The notes under the pieces are model-generated. The model saw nothing but the letters and a program-made list of their open reading frames with translations. It ran no database searches and was not told the DNA's origin. Position numbers and translations under genes: made by a program. Source: Chara braunii (Eukaryota > Streptophyta > Charophyceae > Charales > Characeae). Taken from it: a stretch of 33,935 nt of DNA. Positions 19,316-29,688 of this stretch are shown here, piece by piece. The DNA is taken from the NCBI GenBank assembly GCA_003427395.1, contig BFEA01000497.1:973476-1007410 (forward strand), given 5' to 3'. Numbering within the stretch: position 1 is the first letter of the stretch; each line of letters begins with the position of its first letter.

Positions 19316-19489
19316 TGTCTTGCCATAATTCAGCCCTTCCAACCCTCTCTTGATCCCTTTTCTTTCGCCTTATGCCTGCCCATGGACCAACTGCTTTTCA
19401 AGTTCTGGTTTGTTCTTTTCTTAAGCTCATCCACAGTCTGTTTCCATGCTTATCTTTTTAGTTTGTCCTTTGGCTCGTTCTCATTTGTT

Positions 19490-20040
19490 CCTTCTATTCT
19501 TTTGCTAGACTATTCAGACTCACATTCAGTCTCATGCTTTTCCCCTGGTCATTTGTAAGATTTCTTCGAGCTCATTCTTAGACATGCCATTTCTTTCGAC
19601 CCCTTTGCTAGGCCTCACAGACCCAAACTCAAGCTATATCTCATGTTGTTTCCCCGACCACATTGCCAGGCTTCTCAGGCTCAAACTCAGGCTATTTCAC
19701 ATGCAATTTCTTTGGCCACATTGCCAGGCTTCTCAAACTCAAACTCAAGCTATTTCACATGCAGTTTCTCTAGCCACATTGCCAGGCTTCTTAGGCTCAA
19801 ACTCAAGTTGTTTCATAAACAGTTCCTTTAGCCTCATTGCGAAGTATCTCATGCTCATGTACATACAGTCTCTCATCCAATGCCTTTAGCCACATCGCCA
19901 GGCATCTCGTGCTAAAAAACTCGTACAATTTCTCATCTGATGCCTCTGGCCACATCGCCAAGCATCTCATGCTCAAAACTCCGACAGGTACTCGTACAAT
20001 TCCTTTGGCCACATTGCCAGGTTTTTCAATCTTATAACAA
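19490..20040 (-). repeat. Tandem array, 58-60 bp unit, about 8-9 copies
   Basis: The anchor CCACATTGCCAGGC(T/A)TCTC recurs with its CATTGCC/CATCGCC core at 19661, 19719, 19777, 19835, 19893, 19953 and 20012, and two weaker copies precede them. The period is very regular (58, 58, 58, 58, 60, 59). Confidence 0.9.
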
Positions 20041-20101
20041 TGTTTGTCTCTTATCCGTTGTTCTTTTTCGCACGTCTTTTTTATCAGGTAGATGGCTCGC
20101 C

Positions 20102-20133
20102 TTCCCCCCACTCAAATGCGATGTCCCCATCGC
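20102..20133 (-). other. Polypurine-like tract with upstream hairpin, module 2
   Basis: Minus strand: GCGATG-GGGA-CATCGC hairpin (20133-20118), then TGGGGGGAAG (20111-20102). It is the same arrangement as at 18879-18909, 1.2 kb away, with two to three repeat arrays between them. Confidence 0.55.
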
Positions 20134-21749
20134 AAAACTGGTTCTCACTCGACATGGCGTGTGGTTGGAAAGGGTCAAAAAGACTTAGAAGAGCAACTCT
20201 TGGTCTCGTCTTGGGCCCCCTGGACGTTTTAGGTTCTCAACGCGAGGCGCAATTTGAACTCCCCGACTAGAGCTAATTGTTGGAGTTGGTTTCGGATGAG
20301 GAGCACCAATAAAGGTGCCTTGATCCTTTAACCTTTGTCCTTCTCATGAGGGACAGGTTGCGCTTGGACTTTCCTTCGAGGGGCAGAGGTCCTGGGGTCA
20401 CGGCCCACGACCGGTATTCCCCCTCCCGCTGAAGCTTGAGACTAGAAAAGGAGAAGAAAACTGAGCAACGCAATATGTGGTCGTCATGAATCACGGGTGG
20501 CTAGGGTCCCTTGATATGCAATGCACTTTCCAAATGTTTAGTCAAAATGCTATTTCCAATCCTTTTTTCTAGGCAACTTATCATGGCCGAGCCGACGACC
20601 TTTTCCATTTGACAACTCAACTCAAAAGCATTCAGTTTCATTCAGTCTTTACCAAGCAATCATGCAAGGGGACCCCTCTTCCAATTCTCTGTTCATCTTA
20701 AGGTTCCTCCCTCCCATGGTAGGAAACCCTAAGGCCAATCTTTTTAGGGGGCCATCCTTTACTATTTCAAGTCGAACAACTTTTTTAGGGGTCATTCTTT
20801 GCCATTCGAAGTCAAGCAACCTTTTCAGGGGCAACTCTCTGCCATTTCAAGTCGAATAACATTTTCAGAGGTTATTCCCATTCCTTTGTCAGTGCCTGAG
20901 GGGGTGGGCCTTGAGGCCACGGATCCCATCTTTGACTAGGGGATTAGAAGGTGGCCATCTTATGCTTTTGTGCTTGCGTATTTCCTTCGCCATACTTTAA
21001 TAAGGCTTATTGCTGCACCAATCTCTTGGGTGCACCCGGCTTAGCGTCTAGCGTTCGGGTCGAGGCTTGCATCCTTAGGCAGCGCTAGCTCACCCGGTCA
21101 TTCAACCATAGACAAGAACATGAGACCCATGTTTGTTCTAACTCTCTCTGACCTCTCAAATTGTTCCCATTCCAGACTCGGTATGACTTAGTCGGATTAG
21201 GCTCTTAGGGAAGGGAATCCTCATGCCCCCTTTACCCATAGGTTCCCTAACCTCTCTCAAAATCTTTGCCATAACTCCTCCAACTGAGGACCAACACTTC
21301 TTTTGTATAAGGTATTTACAATTGTCGTTTTCCTCAATACGTCTTTCTCTTTTACAGGCTTCGTGGAGGCAATTGTCCCCCCCAGGTCTCATACTAATGT
21401 CTTCAGCCAACACTGTTTTTTTTTACCATCTCAAAATAGCTATACAGAAAGTAGTTATTCAACAACCATTACCAGCCCGCTATGTTTTAGCTAACATAAC
21501 ATACCGTTCTTCTCTTATGATTCATCTGCTTCCACTGGCCCCTGATCTTTTGGCCTTATTATGCTTTTCTGCCCAAGACTACGCATCACATCCCACACCA
21601 TAGGTCTCGATCTCCCTCTTCTACTTTGCGAGTAATTCTAGCGTTTCCTCATCCTAAAAAGTCAAAGGTGTAACCTGTTCACCCATCCTTATCCTTTTTC
21701 TGGCTTGGATGATTCAGTCATGCCGTATTATACTGGACCATTGATTAAA
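20134..21749 (-). other. Untranslated 3' region of the giant element
   Basis: No credible gene. It contains the 40-bp array (20689-20888), a TGTCC/GGACA hairpin near 20336-20355 and a further GCGGGAGGGGGAATA purine tract on the minus strand near 20416-20432. A minus-strand frame at 21413-21156 is open but has no recognisable motif. Confidence 0.4.
20689..20888 (-). repeat. 40-bp tandem array, 4-5 copies
   Basis: The anchor AAGTCGAACAAC / AAGTCAAGCAAC / AAGTCGAATAAC lies at 20769, 20809 and 20849, exactly 40 bp apart, each followed by TTTT(T/C)AGGGG. A degenerate copy precedes at about 20729. Confidence 0.85.
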
Positions 21750-22307
21750 CTATTCACTGTATGCTTGGCAAAATTCTACTTCCCACTTGGAGGACTCATC
21801 CTTTGAGTTATTTGATATCGGGCACCCTTCTTCTTCTGGTTTCGTTATCTCCTCTACTTCCCCTTCAATAACATAGTGAGGCTCTTCCTCCACCCGCTCT
21901 TCTCCTTTTTCTTGGATGGGACTATACTCTCCTTTATGTTTTTCTGACTCTTGACGGTACGGCTTACCAAAATCCTCCTCATTTTGCCCATCATATCTCC
22001 CATAATTGTTTGCGTCCTCGCTAGAGAGGCTTTGGCTCCCTTTCTCATCCCTTCCTTCTCCCTCTTCTGAGCTTGTTTCTTCTATGTCACTCTCATCCTC
22101 AGGCCATATATCTCTTTCTTTGCCCTCCTCGAGGGGTGAGGGCCCGCCACAAACAACCTTCTTTCTTCCTTGGTTATACGTACGCTTGGCTTTGGGGCCT
22201 ATAAACAACTTCTTCTTTTGTTTCTTCTGAGTGGTGTCTGGCCTTGGTTCTTCATCCCAACTCAGTATGTTGGTCCGGTTGCCGCCATTCTCATTGCCGA
22301 ATTTCAT
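21750..22307 (-). CDS. Uncharacterised basic/acidic 185-aa protein in the env position
   Basis: An uninterrupted 185-codon frame begins at an ATG that overlaps the end of the preceding small membrane ORF by 17 nt in another frame. The N-terminus is polar (N-R-T sequon at residues 10-12). A lysine/arginine-rich patch follows at about 27-51 (KKQKKK, KAKR, GRKK), which could be nuclear-localising or RNA-binding. The rest (about 60-175) is very rich in Glu, Asp and Ser. No Cys-pair, protease or fusion motif is seen. It stays open although the neighbouring pol has several stops. The coding strand here is purine-rich and poor in T, so a long frame could arise by chance. Function unknown. Confidence 0.45.
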   Translation of the reverse strand: MKFGNENGGNRTNILSWDEEPRPDTTQKKQKKKLFIGPKAKRTYNQGRKKVVCGGPSPLEEGKERDIWPEDESDIEETSSEEGEGRDEKGSQSLSSEDANNYGRYDGQNEEDFGKPYRQESEKHKGEYSPIQEKGEERVEEEPHYVIEGEVEEITKPEEEGCPISNNSKDESSKWEVEFCQAYSE

Positions 22308-22437
22308 CGTAGTCTCCTCTTTTTTGTTTTTGGGCTAAAAAACTTTCTATTCTTGCAATCATAGACGAAATAAAATAAACAACACACACACACAAAACCC
22401 AGCCAAGCAAAACAAAGAGAAAACCCTTCTCCTTCAT
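22291..22437 (-). CDS. Small membrane peptide (48 aa) in the env position
   Basis: ATG at 22437 gives a 48-residue peptide: a short charged start (MKEKG), one strong hydrophobic helix (about residues 6-27, FLFVLLGWVLCVCVVYFISS...), then a basic segment (KQKR) and an acidic end. It is a plausible single-pass membrane protein. The frame is open upstream to about 22565 without an ATG, so a longer spliced product is possible. Its last 17 nt overlap the start of the 185-aa ORF. It lies 257 nt after the integrase stop in the same orientation. It could be a remnant env-like membrane domain; no homologue is known to me. Confidence 0.45.
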   Translation of the reverse strand: MKEKGFLFVLLGWVLCVCVVYFISSMIARIESFLAQKQKRGDYDEIRQ

Positions 22438-22694
22438 GACACCAAAAATCCACTCCAGGAATGTGTTACTTGCCCAGTCTCTTTCACGCAATACTATATG
22501 ATACACCGCTCTGCGGCATATTTGTCGTAGTAGAGTCCAACTCCCAATTCCCCCACAAAAACTTTAGTGCATTGCCCCAAACAATATCATCCCTTGTCAT
22601 TCAGCCTATGTAATCGTTCCCCGAAACACAGCCGCAGTCATCCCAAGACAAAACAAAGCACAATAAGGTCCCCTACCAGTGCTTAGCTTGCTGG
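22438..22694 (-). other. Spacer between integrase and extra ORFs
   Basis: A G-rich purine tract (GTGGGGGAATTGGGAG on the minus strand, about 22546-22561) lies here and could act as an internal polypurine site. No ATG-initiated gene. Confidence 0.35.
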
Positions 22695-24365
22695 CTACCC
22701 AGTTTCCTTGTCCTGGGCCTCTTGCAACCACTGTTCCACTTGATCCCGACTTAGAAACCTAACTAGTCGTTGTCCCGGAAAGGGTCTTTTCAATCCAACC
22801 GCATCCAGGTCTTCCAGCTCGAAGGTGTTCAATCCCACACACTTAGCCACCCGATAGGGACCCTTGAATCTCCTTCCCAACTGCCCTGACCAAGTGCTTT
22901 CTATTGCTGAATTTCTAACCAGAACCATCTCCCCCCCCCTTGGAGCGGCTCTTTCCTGATATTCTTGATCTGGTCGCACCTTGCCTTGTCCTTCATCCTG
23001 CTATTAAGAAGTCAGTTCACGATTTCTTTCATTGCCTCCTCGTTACGAAGGACGTGCTGGCACCGAGCCTCAATTAATTGTTCTGTTGTCGTGCGGATCG
23101 CCATCCTGCCTGTTCCAAGTTGTTATTAAGGTCGTCACCGGAAAGTCAATCTCCCTTTCGTACCACAGCTCCGTTGGATACACCCTGTGGTGCTTTTCGA
23201 GGTCACGTTCTGAAAAAAAATGGACCTGCTTAAGGTACTTGGGCCAGCTTCCAAGGTCATCTGCTGCTAATTTCGCAATCGTGTTCTTCAAGGTTCGGTG
23301 CCCCATCTCCACGTGTGCGTTAGCCTCGGGATGATATGGCTCAATAAGCCTAATGGGTACGCGAAGTCTTTTCAACATGCTCAATACGTCCTGATTTACA
23401 AATTATGCCCCATTATCCGCTATGAACCTCATGATGAAAGTATGTCTCAGATATAAATCCTCAATCCAATTTGCCACTCTTTTTCCCGTTTTCTTTTTGA
23501 GGGTCACTGCCTCCACAAACCCACTTAAGTTGTCCCTTGCATCAAGGATATATCTATACCCTTCTGTAGTAACAGGCATAACTGCGAGATCGTGGTGGAC
23601 CAAATGCCCCAGCCCCAGCACCCGCGCGGGTCTCAGAAGTTCGAATACGCGGGCTGAACTTCGTTGTTGATAGATTAGACATATCTGGCAATACGTGGCC
23701 ACCATACTCCCCATCCCTGGCTAGAAGTAGAGTGGTGCAATTTTTGCCTGCGTTCCTTTTGAGGAGCGATGTCCTCCGGCCAATTCATCATGCATGGCCT
23801 GGATTATGTCCAGCCGTCTGGACCTCCTGCACACAACCTTCTTGGGCATAGAGCCTTCCTCTCTATTGAATAAATGCCCATTCTTTAAAACGTACTTCCC
23901 GACTTCCTCCCTTGCTCTGAGGCTGACCTCCATGGCTTGTTTGTTCTCTACTAGCATCAGCCCGATTTCTTTGAAAATCCCATCATACATTTGGACATAG
24001 AAGAACTCCTTCCCTTCTTGATACTCCCCCTGCTCGTCTTGTGCTTGCTTCACCAGGTACTGTTGTTGCCTTTGCTCCCAAGACTTGACTAAGCTCATAA
24101 CGACTTTCCGTCCTCCCTTGACTGCCATGGCTATCCGTTCCTCCCTTGGACCCACTGTTGCTCTCCACGAATCCTTCTCCTCCTTGCGACTCTGCGTTGT
24201 GACTGGTCCTTCCCTAAGTTCCGCGCTTACAGTCGACGGCCCCTTTTCCAAAGTCTTGATCAACAATTCCCCATACGCGCACGTTTTGTTCATCATCTCG
24301 TTGTCAACTACGAGGGTTTCTCCCTTGTAGCCAAGGAATGTGTCGATAGGTTTCGCATCTTCCAC
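22695..24365 (-). pseudogene. Integrase of the giant element
   Basis: One frame runs from 24365 to 22695, broken only by stops (for example TAG at 23720, TAA near 23402, and two near 23000). After a long linker with E/K-rich helices comes the zinc-binding region (MHDELAGGH with HH, then YCQICL with CC). The catalytic core follows: Asp in HHDLAVMPVT, Asp in FIADNGA and Glu in YHPEANAHVEMGHRTL, so the D-D-E triad is present. The C-terminal part (22979-22695) has the RRFKGPYRVAK block, a GPY/F module. No chromodomain is seen after it. Two stops replace codons expected to be Trp (F-W-P) and Glu (N-G-x-E-F). Confidence 0.85.
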
Positions 24366-24839
24366 CCCCTTTAGGGTGGTGCAGATTCGGCTCAGACCGT
24401 CGACCTTATTCTTGAGGCCAGCAATCTGTTCGATTTTGTGATCGAACTATCAGAGGAAGCCTACCCATCTACCTATTATATGGTCTATAGGCTTGTAATT
24501 CTTTAAGGGCCCTGTGACATTAGCCGGATCGTTCCTCAAGATGAAGTGCCTTCCAAACAGGTAGGCTTGGAAGGTTTTTAGACAATGAAGAACGACTAGT
24601 ATCTTCTATTTGAATTGGGTGTAACATTGTTTCGCAAAGTTTAATGTTCTACTCCCGAATGTGATAGGCCTCTCCCTCCCTTCCTCACCTTTTTGTATCA
24701 GAACTCTGCCCACATCTAAGCGTCCTCCATCGGTCTCGAGCATGAACGACCACCCTACTTTATCATTAAAGCATGAAGCAGCGAGGGTAACCTGATCCGA
24801 CGTCAATATATCTTTGAGAGTTTGGGCTGCAACGCTCAT
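24366..24839 (-). pseudogene. RNase H of the giant element
   Basis: Same frame as integrase. An LETDGGRLDVGRVLIQKG block supplies the first Asp, followed by RPITFGSRTLNFAKQCY and, after a TAG near 24605, LVVLHCLKTFQAYLFGRHF and RNDPANV. The block NKVDGLSR is a variant of the usual V-A-D-A-L-S-R end. Further stops lie between GFL and FDHKIEQ. It cannot make a continuous product. Confidence 0.75.
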
Positions 24840-24921
24840 CAGTCCAATCCATCGTCCCTTCCTCTCGAATCATGGCGCGGATAGGTTCCGCTATCCTGGC
24901 AAAAACTTTGATAAAAATCCT

Positions 24922-25800
24922 TCAAAACCCGACAACCCCCAGAAAGGCTCTCACCTCCGTCGTGGTACGCAGGGACATTGGCAATTGAGAAATCTTGTCA
25001 GTTTTGGTCAGGTTTGACTTCCTCCCATATGACCCGCAGCGAAACCCCAAAATGGTTACTTTCGGAACTGCAATAATATTTTTGGGACCACTGGCAGTAA
25101 TGTTGTACACCAAGAACCTGCGAAGGAGCTCCTTAATATCCTGCAGATGGTCCCACACAAATTTGTGGATCCCGGGCTGAACATCAGTTTCGTCTTTCTC
25201 CCAAGTACCTTTAATCGGGTTGCCATCAATGTAGGGTTCGCATTTTGTCGGGAACATATCTCCGGCGACTGCAAGCATCCTCCTTTGCGCCTCGGCCACT
25301 GCGTTTGTGAAACCCATGGGGGTTACTTGCATCTGCAATTGGCCTACGAGGTTGTGCATGGTCGTATAGGGCCTATCATGTGCGTCCAACGGAAGCTGGT
25401 CGTACCCGGAGTAAAGATCTACCAAAGACTAGATGCTCTGCCCTGCGTGAGATTCCGCCAGGAGGTCTGCCTGGGGTAGTGACCGTGCGTCCCGGATGGT
25501 CATAACATTCAGTTTTTATAACTCTTGGATCCATCTAACTGTTTTGTTGGGCTTCCGAAAGACAAACCACATGTTCGCGTATGGAGAGGCGGTAGACTCT
25601 GCGACAAAGGAGTCTATTTTTGCCCTGAGCAGAAATCGTTCGTGCTCCACCGTGTGAATCCTGACGGGGGTTATCAACTTCGCATCTAGCCGCCCATTCT
25701 GATGGTCATTAAAAGCGAAAGCTAAGTGAAAATCTTGATAGGTTTCCTTGATCAATCGTGTTTCTTGCTCCATCAGGAACCCTACCACTCCTATCTTCAC
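24922..25800 (-). pseudogene. Reverse transcriptase of the giant element, YIDD changed to YIDG
   Basis: Frames 25800-25516 and 25425-24922 are in phase, split by stops in the motif-A approach. Visible blocks are SPYANMWFVFRKPNKTVRW, VDLYSGYDQ (first catalytic Asp kept), MPMGFTNA-type TPMGFTNAVAEAQRRM, then EPYIDGNPIKG. The Y-x-D-D motif ends in Gly (codon GGC at 25224-25222), removing the last catalytic Asp. The thumb/connection part follows (KVTILGFRCG, TEVRAFLGVVGF). The wide spacing between blocks and the DNPIKG-type neighbourhood differ from the RT of the two other elements, so this is a separate lineage. Confidence 0.82.
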
Positions 25801-26360
25801 GGTATTTGCTACTTCGTCCGGTATCCAATGCCCTTCAGTCGCCCTCCTTTCTTTGATTACCCGGGAGAACCTCTTCCTCTCTATCCATAGCCTCTTCCTT
25901 AGTTGTCTCTAGCAAGATTGAGACTGACTTAGCCTTTTTCCTATTGGTTTATACTTGCGAACACTTCCTTCCGGGATCTTTCTTCTAAAAAATAAATAGT
26001 TGGGACCGCCCTCGGCGTCTCAGTAACTCGTGGCTGGATACTGACCAACTTCCCATTCAGACAATAACCTTTCCGGACCTCTTTCAATTTTTTTGAGTGC
26101 GGGCGGGTCCACCCCTACCTTGTGGTATCTGACGACCTTAATAAGTTGCAATAAGTCGGGGATCTCGAGGGCCACTTTTGGTTCCTCGACTCGTCCTTCC
26201 CTTGGTCGAGGTAAGCTGGCTCCTAGCTCAACTTCCGACTCTCTTTCCACTCCCATGACACCCAAGGTGTCGTCTTCTTGCCTCCTTTTCTTCTGTGGTA
26301 ACCCCATCTTGACCCACTCCTTACTAAATGCCGCCTCAATCATGATTTCTACCCTTTCTC
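25801..26360 (-). pseudogene. Linker between protease and RT
   Basis: Minus-strand frame 26421-26020 is open, with charged, proline-containing sequence and no known motif. The remaining bases to RT contain stops. Confidence 0.4.
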
Positions 26361-26860
26361 TCATTCCTCCATCCGTGCGAAAGCCCCCTTTTGGGTGCTT
26401 TCCTCGAAGGACGGCGGCCATGCCGCTAACTTCCCTTTTGGAGGATCGCCCCCTATTCCAATGAGACGGAGCAGCTCACCACGTCTTGTTATTGGGTCCT
26501 CTATGTTTACCATATATGCCCCATCATGCAGGTGCATCCCTATCATCTCCACACTCGTGCACCAAGGCCTCCCGAGGATTATATCATGATCCGTTTCATC
26601 CATAACGGTCATCTGTTGAAATGAACAAATAGACTCTCCGACCCCAACTTTGATTTCGCACTTAGTGACATATCCTGAGAACGAAATTTCCCGGCCGCCT
26701 CCCCGGATACCCCCGGTTGTCTCCTTGTTGACCGCACACCCCGTGATTTTCGCGCAGTCTTTCCTGATAAGTGTGATTTCTGCTTCTCCATCCACCAGTG
26801 CATCTGTGAGATCGGTCTCGATTTGCACTTTCAGCTTTCCCACAGGTAGGGCATGAAAAT
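26361..26860 (-). pseudogene. Aspartic protease of the giant element
   Basis: A retropepsin-like region: LKVQIETDLTDALVDGEAEITLI carries the active Asp but with D-G-E where D-S/T-G is normal, followed by a Gly-rich flap (TGGIRGGGREISFSG) and the C-terminal block DHDIILGRPW. The frame differs from the upstream linker, with a shift near 26865. The active-site change makes activity doubtful. Confidence 0.7.
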
Positions 26861-27533
26861 TGAGTTTCGGGCGGCGCCCTCATGAATTGGCCTCCTTCAC
26901 AATTTGGTAAGCTTAGGTGGATGTCAGGGAAAGCCTTTTCCAAGTCTTCCAGATCTCCAGGAATTCTTTGAAGGTTGGCGACCTCTCGTGGGGTCTCCTC
27001 CTCCTTTTCTTCCTCATGGGGTTCCCGACTCTCCTCCACTTCTACTCTTCGGCAGATCAGTAATTGCCTGAGACCTTTAAGAAGTTTGGGGTTAGCCTGG
27101 AGCATGGCCTGAAATGATACTGACATCATGGTTCCTAGCAACTTGCTAAGGGTATCGTCGATCGCGGGCATGGTCAGAATAGGGATTTGGTACTCGAACT
27201 TCTTCTTTGTTGTGGCCACTTTGTCCACGGGACCCTCTTCTCTAGGCTTCCCATACAATTTCTACTGCTTATGAGTTTCGGTCTCTTGTGGCAATCCTGA
27301 GTCTTCCCTGCTTCTTCCATTACGGCGTCTTCTATGATCTTTTTCTCCGTCGTTCGCTGCCTTGTGGTCACATTCACCTTATCCTGCTTGTCACCCTCTA
27401 GGCTGAAGTTGACGTGTGCCCCGCGTCTCCAGGCCTGATCCCAATCGATCTCTGTCACTAGCTCAGCTTCCACCGTCGCGACATCTAAGTTATTGGGGGC
27501 AATTATAGCTCGCCGCATTCCTCCCGTTGAGTT
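26861..27533 (-). pseudogene. Gag-protease linker of the giant element
   Basis: Two overlapping minus frames (27518-27174 and 27258-about 26861) give an acidic, helical linker with an EEEKEEETPRE stretch. No catalytic motif. A frame change near 27260 is required. Confidence 0.4.
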
Positions 27534-29147
27534 TCATTTCACCCGCTCTCCTTGGGGCTCGATAATCTCCCTTTTTAACATCCTTAAACATCTTTTTTGT
27601 ACGATATCCTGGTTGAGTTTCGGACACGCCCATACAAAGTGACCGACCATCGTGCAATATTTGCAATTGTTGTTTGTCTGGTCCCTCCTATTGAACCCAC
27701 GATTGGCCACTCCAGTCGGAACTACCGCTTCTTGCGGAGCGAGGGGTGGTCGGGACACCCGAGCCTGCATTACCATCTGAGCGTTTTCCACCATTTCAAT
27801 TTTGTCGTAAACTCCGTGGACGCGTTTTTCGTGGTGAGTATTTTATGACTTCCCCCTCTTTCAGCAGGGCCAGTGACTCTGTTAGGACCATTTTTTCTGC
27901 AATATCCGTTACTGTGCTAAAATCGATGTCCTGCGTGTTTACAAATTTCATCGCATGTTGGTATGCCGACAAGATTTTGTCCTTAACTCAGTGAAGTGCC
28001 TGAGGAAGTATTTACTCGTTATATGGTCCGTCACTCCAGGGATCCGTAGTGCCACTAACGTGAATTCTCTCAGGAAATCGTTGTACGTGGTGAAGTTCGT
28101 CCTTTGCACTGCAACCAACTTAGCCTTTGTTGCCATCTTTTCTACTGCCAGGTAATTTCTCATCATTACATCCCGTGCTTTTCCCTAGGACCCACTGGTA
28201 GCGACGATAACCATTATATCCTTTGTTAGGCTCAGTGATACGTGCTGACCTAGGCGATCCATCTTTTCCTCTTCGCTCCATCTTGGTAATGCCACCAGGT
28301 TTTCGTAATCTATTAGGAATTTTGTGATATTTGCTTTGTCAAATGTTAACTTTTTCTTGGCGTCAGCCAGGTACCCTTGATTTTTGTTCACCGCCCACGC
28401 AAGCGACGACACCATCTTCTTGAGTCCTCCCTCAGGACCGCTAGCTTCGCCGGTCGTGCCGGTCACCTGTCCTCCCTTACCGGTTCCTTGCCCTTCCCCC
28501 GCCTTTGCGGTGCCTTCGGGGTCATACCACCCTCACATTCTTTCTCTAAGACTCCAAAGTCCCTCACACCCTTTTGCCAATCGGCTTGCCTCACTGTCTA
28601 TGGCTGGCGGATTTGTAGTTTTTTCCGCCTCTGTCTCTGGAGACCTTGTCCTGTCCTTTCCCTTTTTACTGGGCGTCCCTCTGCGCTCGTTGATCTTATC
28701 TTTGCTCCTTTGCCCAATTTCGCCCTGGTTTTCTTGGTCGTGATTTGCCCTTTGCCCTTTGCACAGCCTTACTCCTGGAGGATTACCCTCACTCTCGTTC
28801 ATCATCTCCTCAATCAGCTTTGCGTTGTACTCAACCGTTCTCCTTTTCATCTCTGCCAGCTTTCGGTTTGCGTCAGCGAGCCTTTCCTTATTTGACATTG
28901 CCCCATCTGAAATTCGCGGCCTTGACCCGCCTCTCTCTCCGCCCCCCCCTGTCTCCTGGGTCCCTCGCTTGCTGCCTCCGGCTTTACCCGGGCTTTCCCC
29001 CTATGTAATTTCCTTCCTTCCTTCCTTGGAGCCTTTTGGTATTGCCGACTCCTGGTCCCTCTGAACCCCCTCGTCTTGTCCCGCGCTTCCTTCTACATTC
29101 TGACCTCCCTCGCTCCTACGATCACCTGCCTCGTCTTCTGTTGCCAT
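27534..29147 (-). pseudogene. gag: gag of the giant element
   Basis: ATG at 29147 is followed by an acidic N-terminus. In-frame stops occur at 29003-29001 (TAG), 28535-28533 (TGA) and 28187-28185 (TAG, where Trp is expected). The capsid region (about 28400-27960) shows a DYENLVALPRWSEEEKM block, KATKAKLVAVQR-like and FLREFTLVALRIPGVTD blocks typical of Ty3/gypsy capsids. Frameshifts near 27980 and 27800 lead to a CX2CX4HX4C knuckle (27665-27624). The knuckle is preceded by an Ala/Pro/Arg-rich segment. Gag packages genomic RNA; this copy is broken. Confidence 0.8.
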
Positions 29148-29688
29148 TTTTCCCGAACCTTGCACACATCCAAGGTTTCCTTGGAGACATGTCGTCCGGG
29201 GTTTAGGATCTATAGGTCCTAAATCTTCCTGTTTGCTTCATCCAGGAAATAGCCTCCCCACTTCTGCCATTTGACACCCTCCCTAGAAAAGACCGTGGTC
29301 GTCTCCCCACCCAACTAAGGAATAATACTCAATTTCTCCCTTGGTAAGCTCACTAAACCGGTCTAACACCCAGTATAGCGTGCATAGGATCTCAGGTTGT
29401 ATGTCTTGACGGAGTGGGTCCTTGTTTTTTCTTAGGGTAAACATCTTCCTCTCCTTTGTAAGAATAATCTCGACCTTCTTTGCGATAACGGTGTCGATCG
29501 CACGGTCCCTGCGGAGGGGGCGGCCGCGTCACACAGGATTGGCAGTCGCATCACATAAAAGGGGAAGCAGTGGAGCTGCTCTGGCCGAGTGCGCCAGCTA
29601 TACCTCCATCGAGTCCCTACGACAGGATAGGGTCTCGTGAGGTGCAACTTACCTCTACCCGCGGGAGCTGTCACCATCCCTTGGGTGG
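29148..29688. other. Junction between the giant element and the element at its right
   Basis: Leader-like DNA of the minus-strand element with an imperfect 10-bp palindrome (29203-29222, TTAGGATCTA / TAGGTCCTAA) passes into sequence leading to the plus-strand pol. Neither a 5' LTR nor a primer-binding site of either element is present. The exact breakpoint is not visible. Confidence 0.45.

Larger units (their letters stand above)
15017..29147 (-). mobile_element. Giant minus-strand Ty3/gypsy element with extra 3' ORFs (5' end missing)
   Basis: Right to left the order is gag (29147-27534), protease (26860-26361), RT (25800-24922), RNase H (24839-24366), integrase (24365-22695), two small ORFs (22437-21750), a repeat-rich untranslated tail (21749-18880), a polypurine tract and a 3' LTR starting at 18874. 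Integrase precedes the extra ORFs, so they occupy the env position. No 5' LTR or primer-binding site is seen upstream of gag, where a plus-strand element begins. The LTR lower boundary is not resolved (14.6-15.5 kb). Long LTRs, extra ORFs and hypervariable repeat-bearing 3' regions are features of the plant Tat/Ogre and Athila groups; the relationship here is by layout only. Confidence 0.8.

Noticed and set aside
19490-20040. CRISPR-like array
   Set aside because: The repeats are contiguous diverged 58-60 bp units without unique spacers, in a eukaryotic retroelement.
28377-28895. 172-codon plus-strand frame
   Set aside because: Antisense shadow of gag of the giant element; the minus strand carries recognisable capsid blocks.
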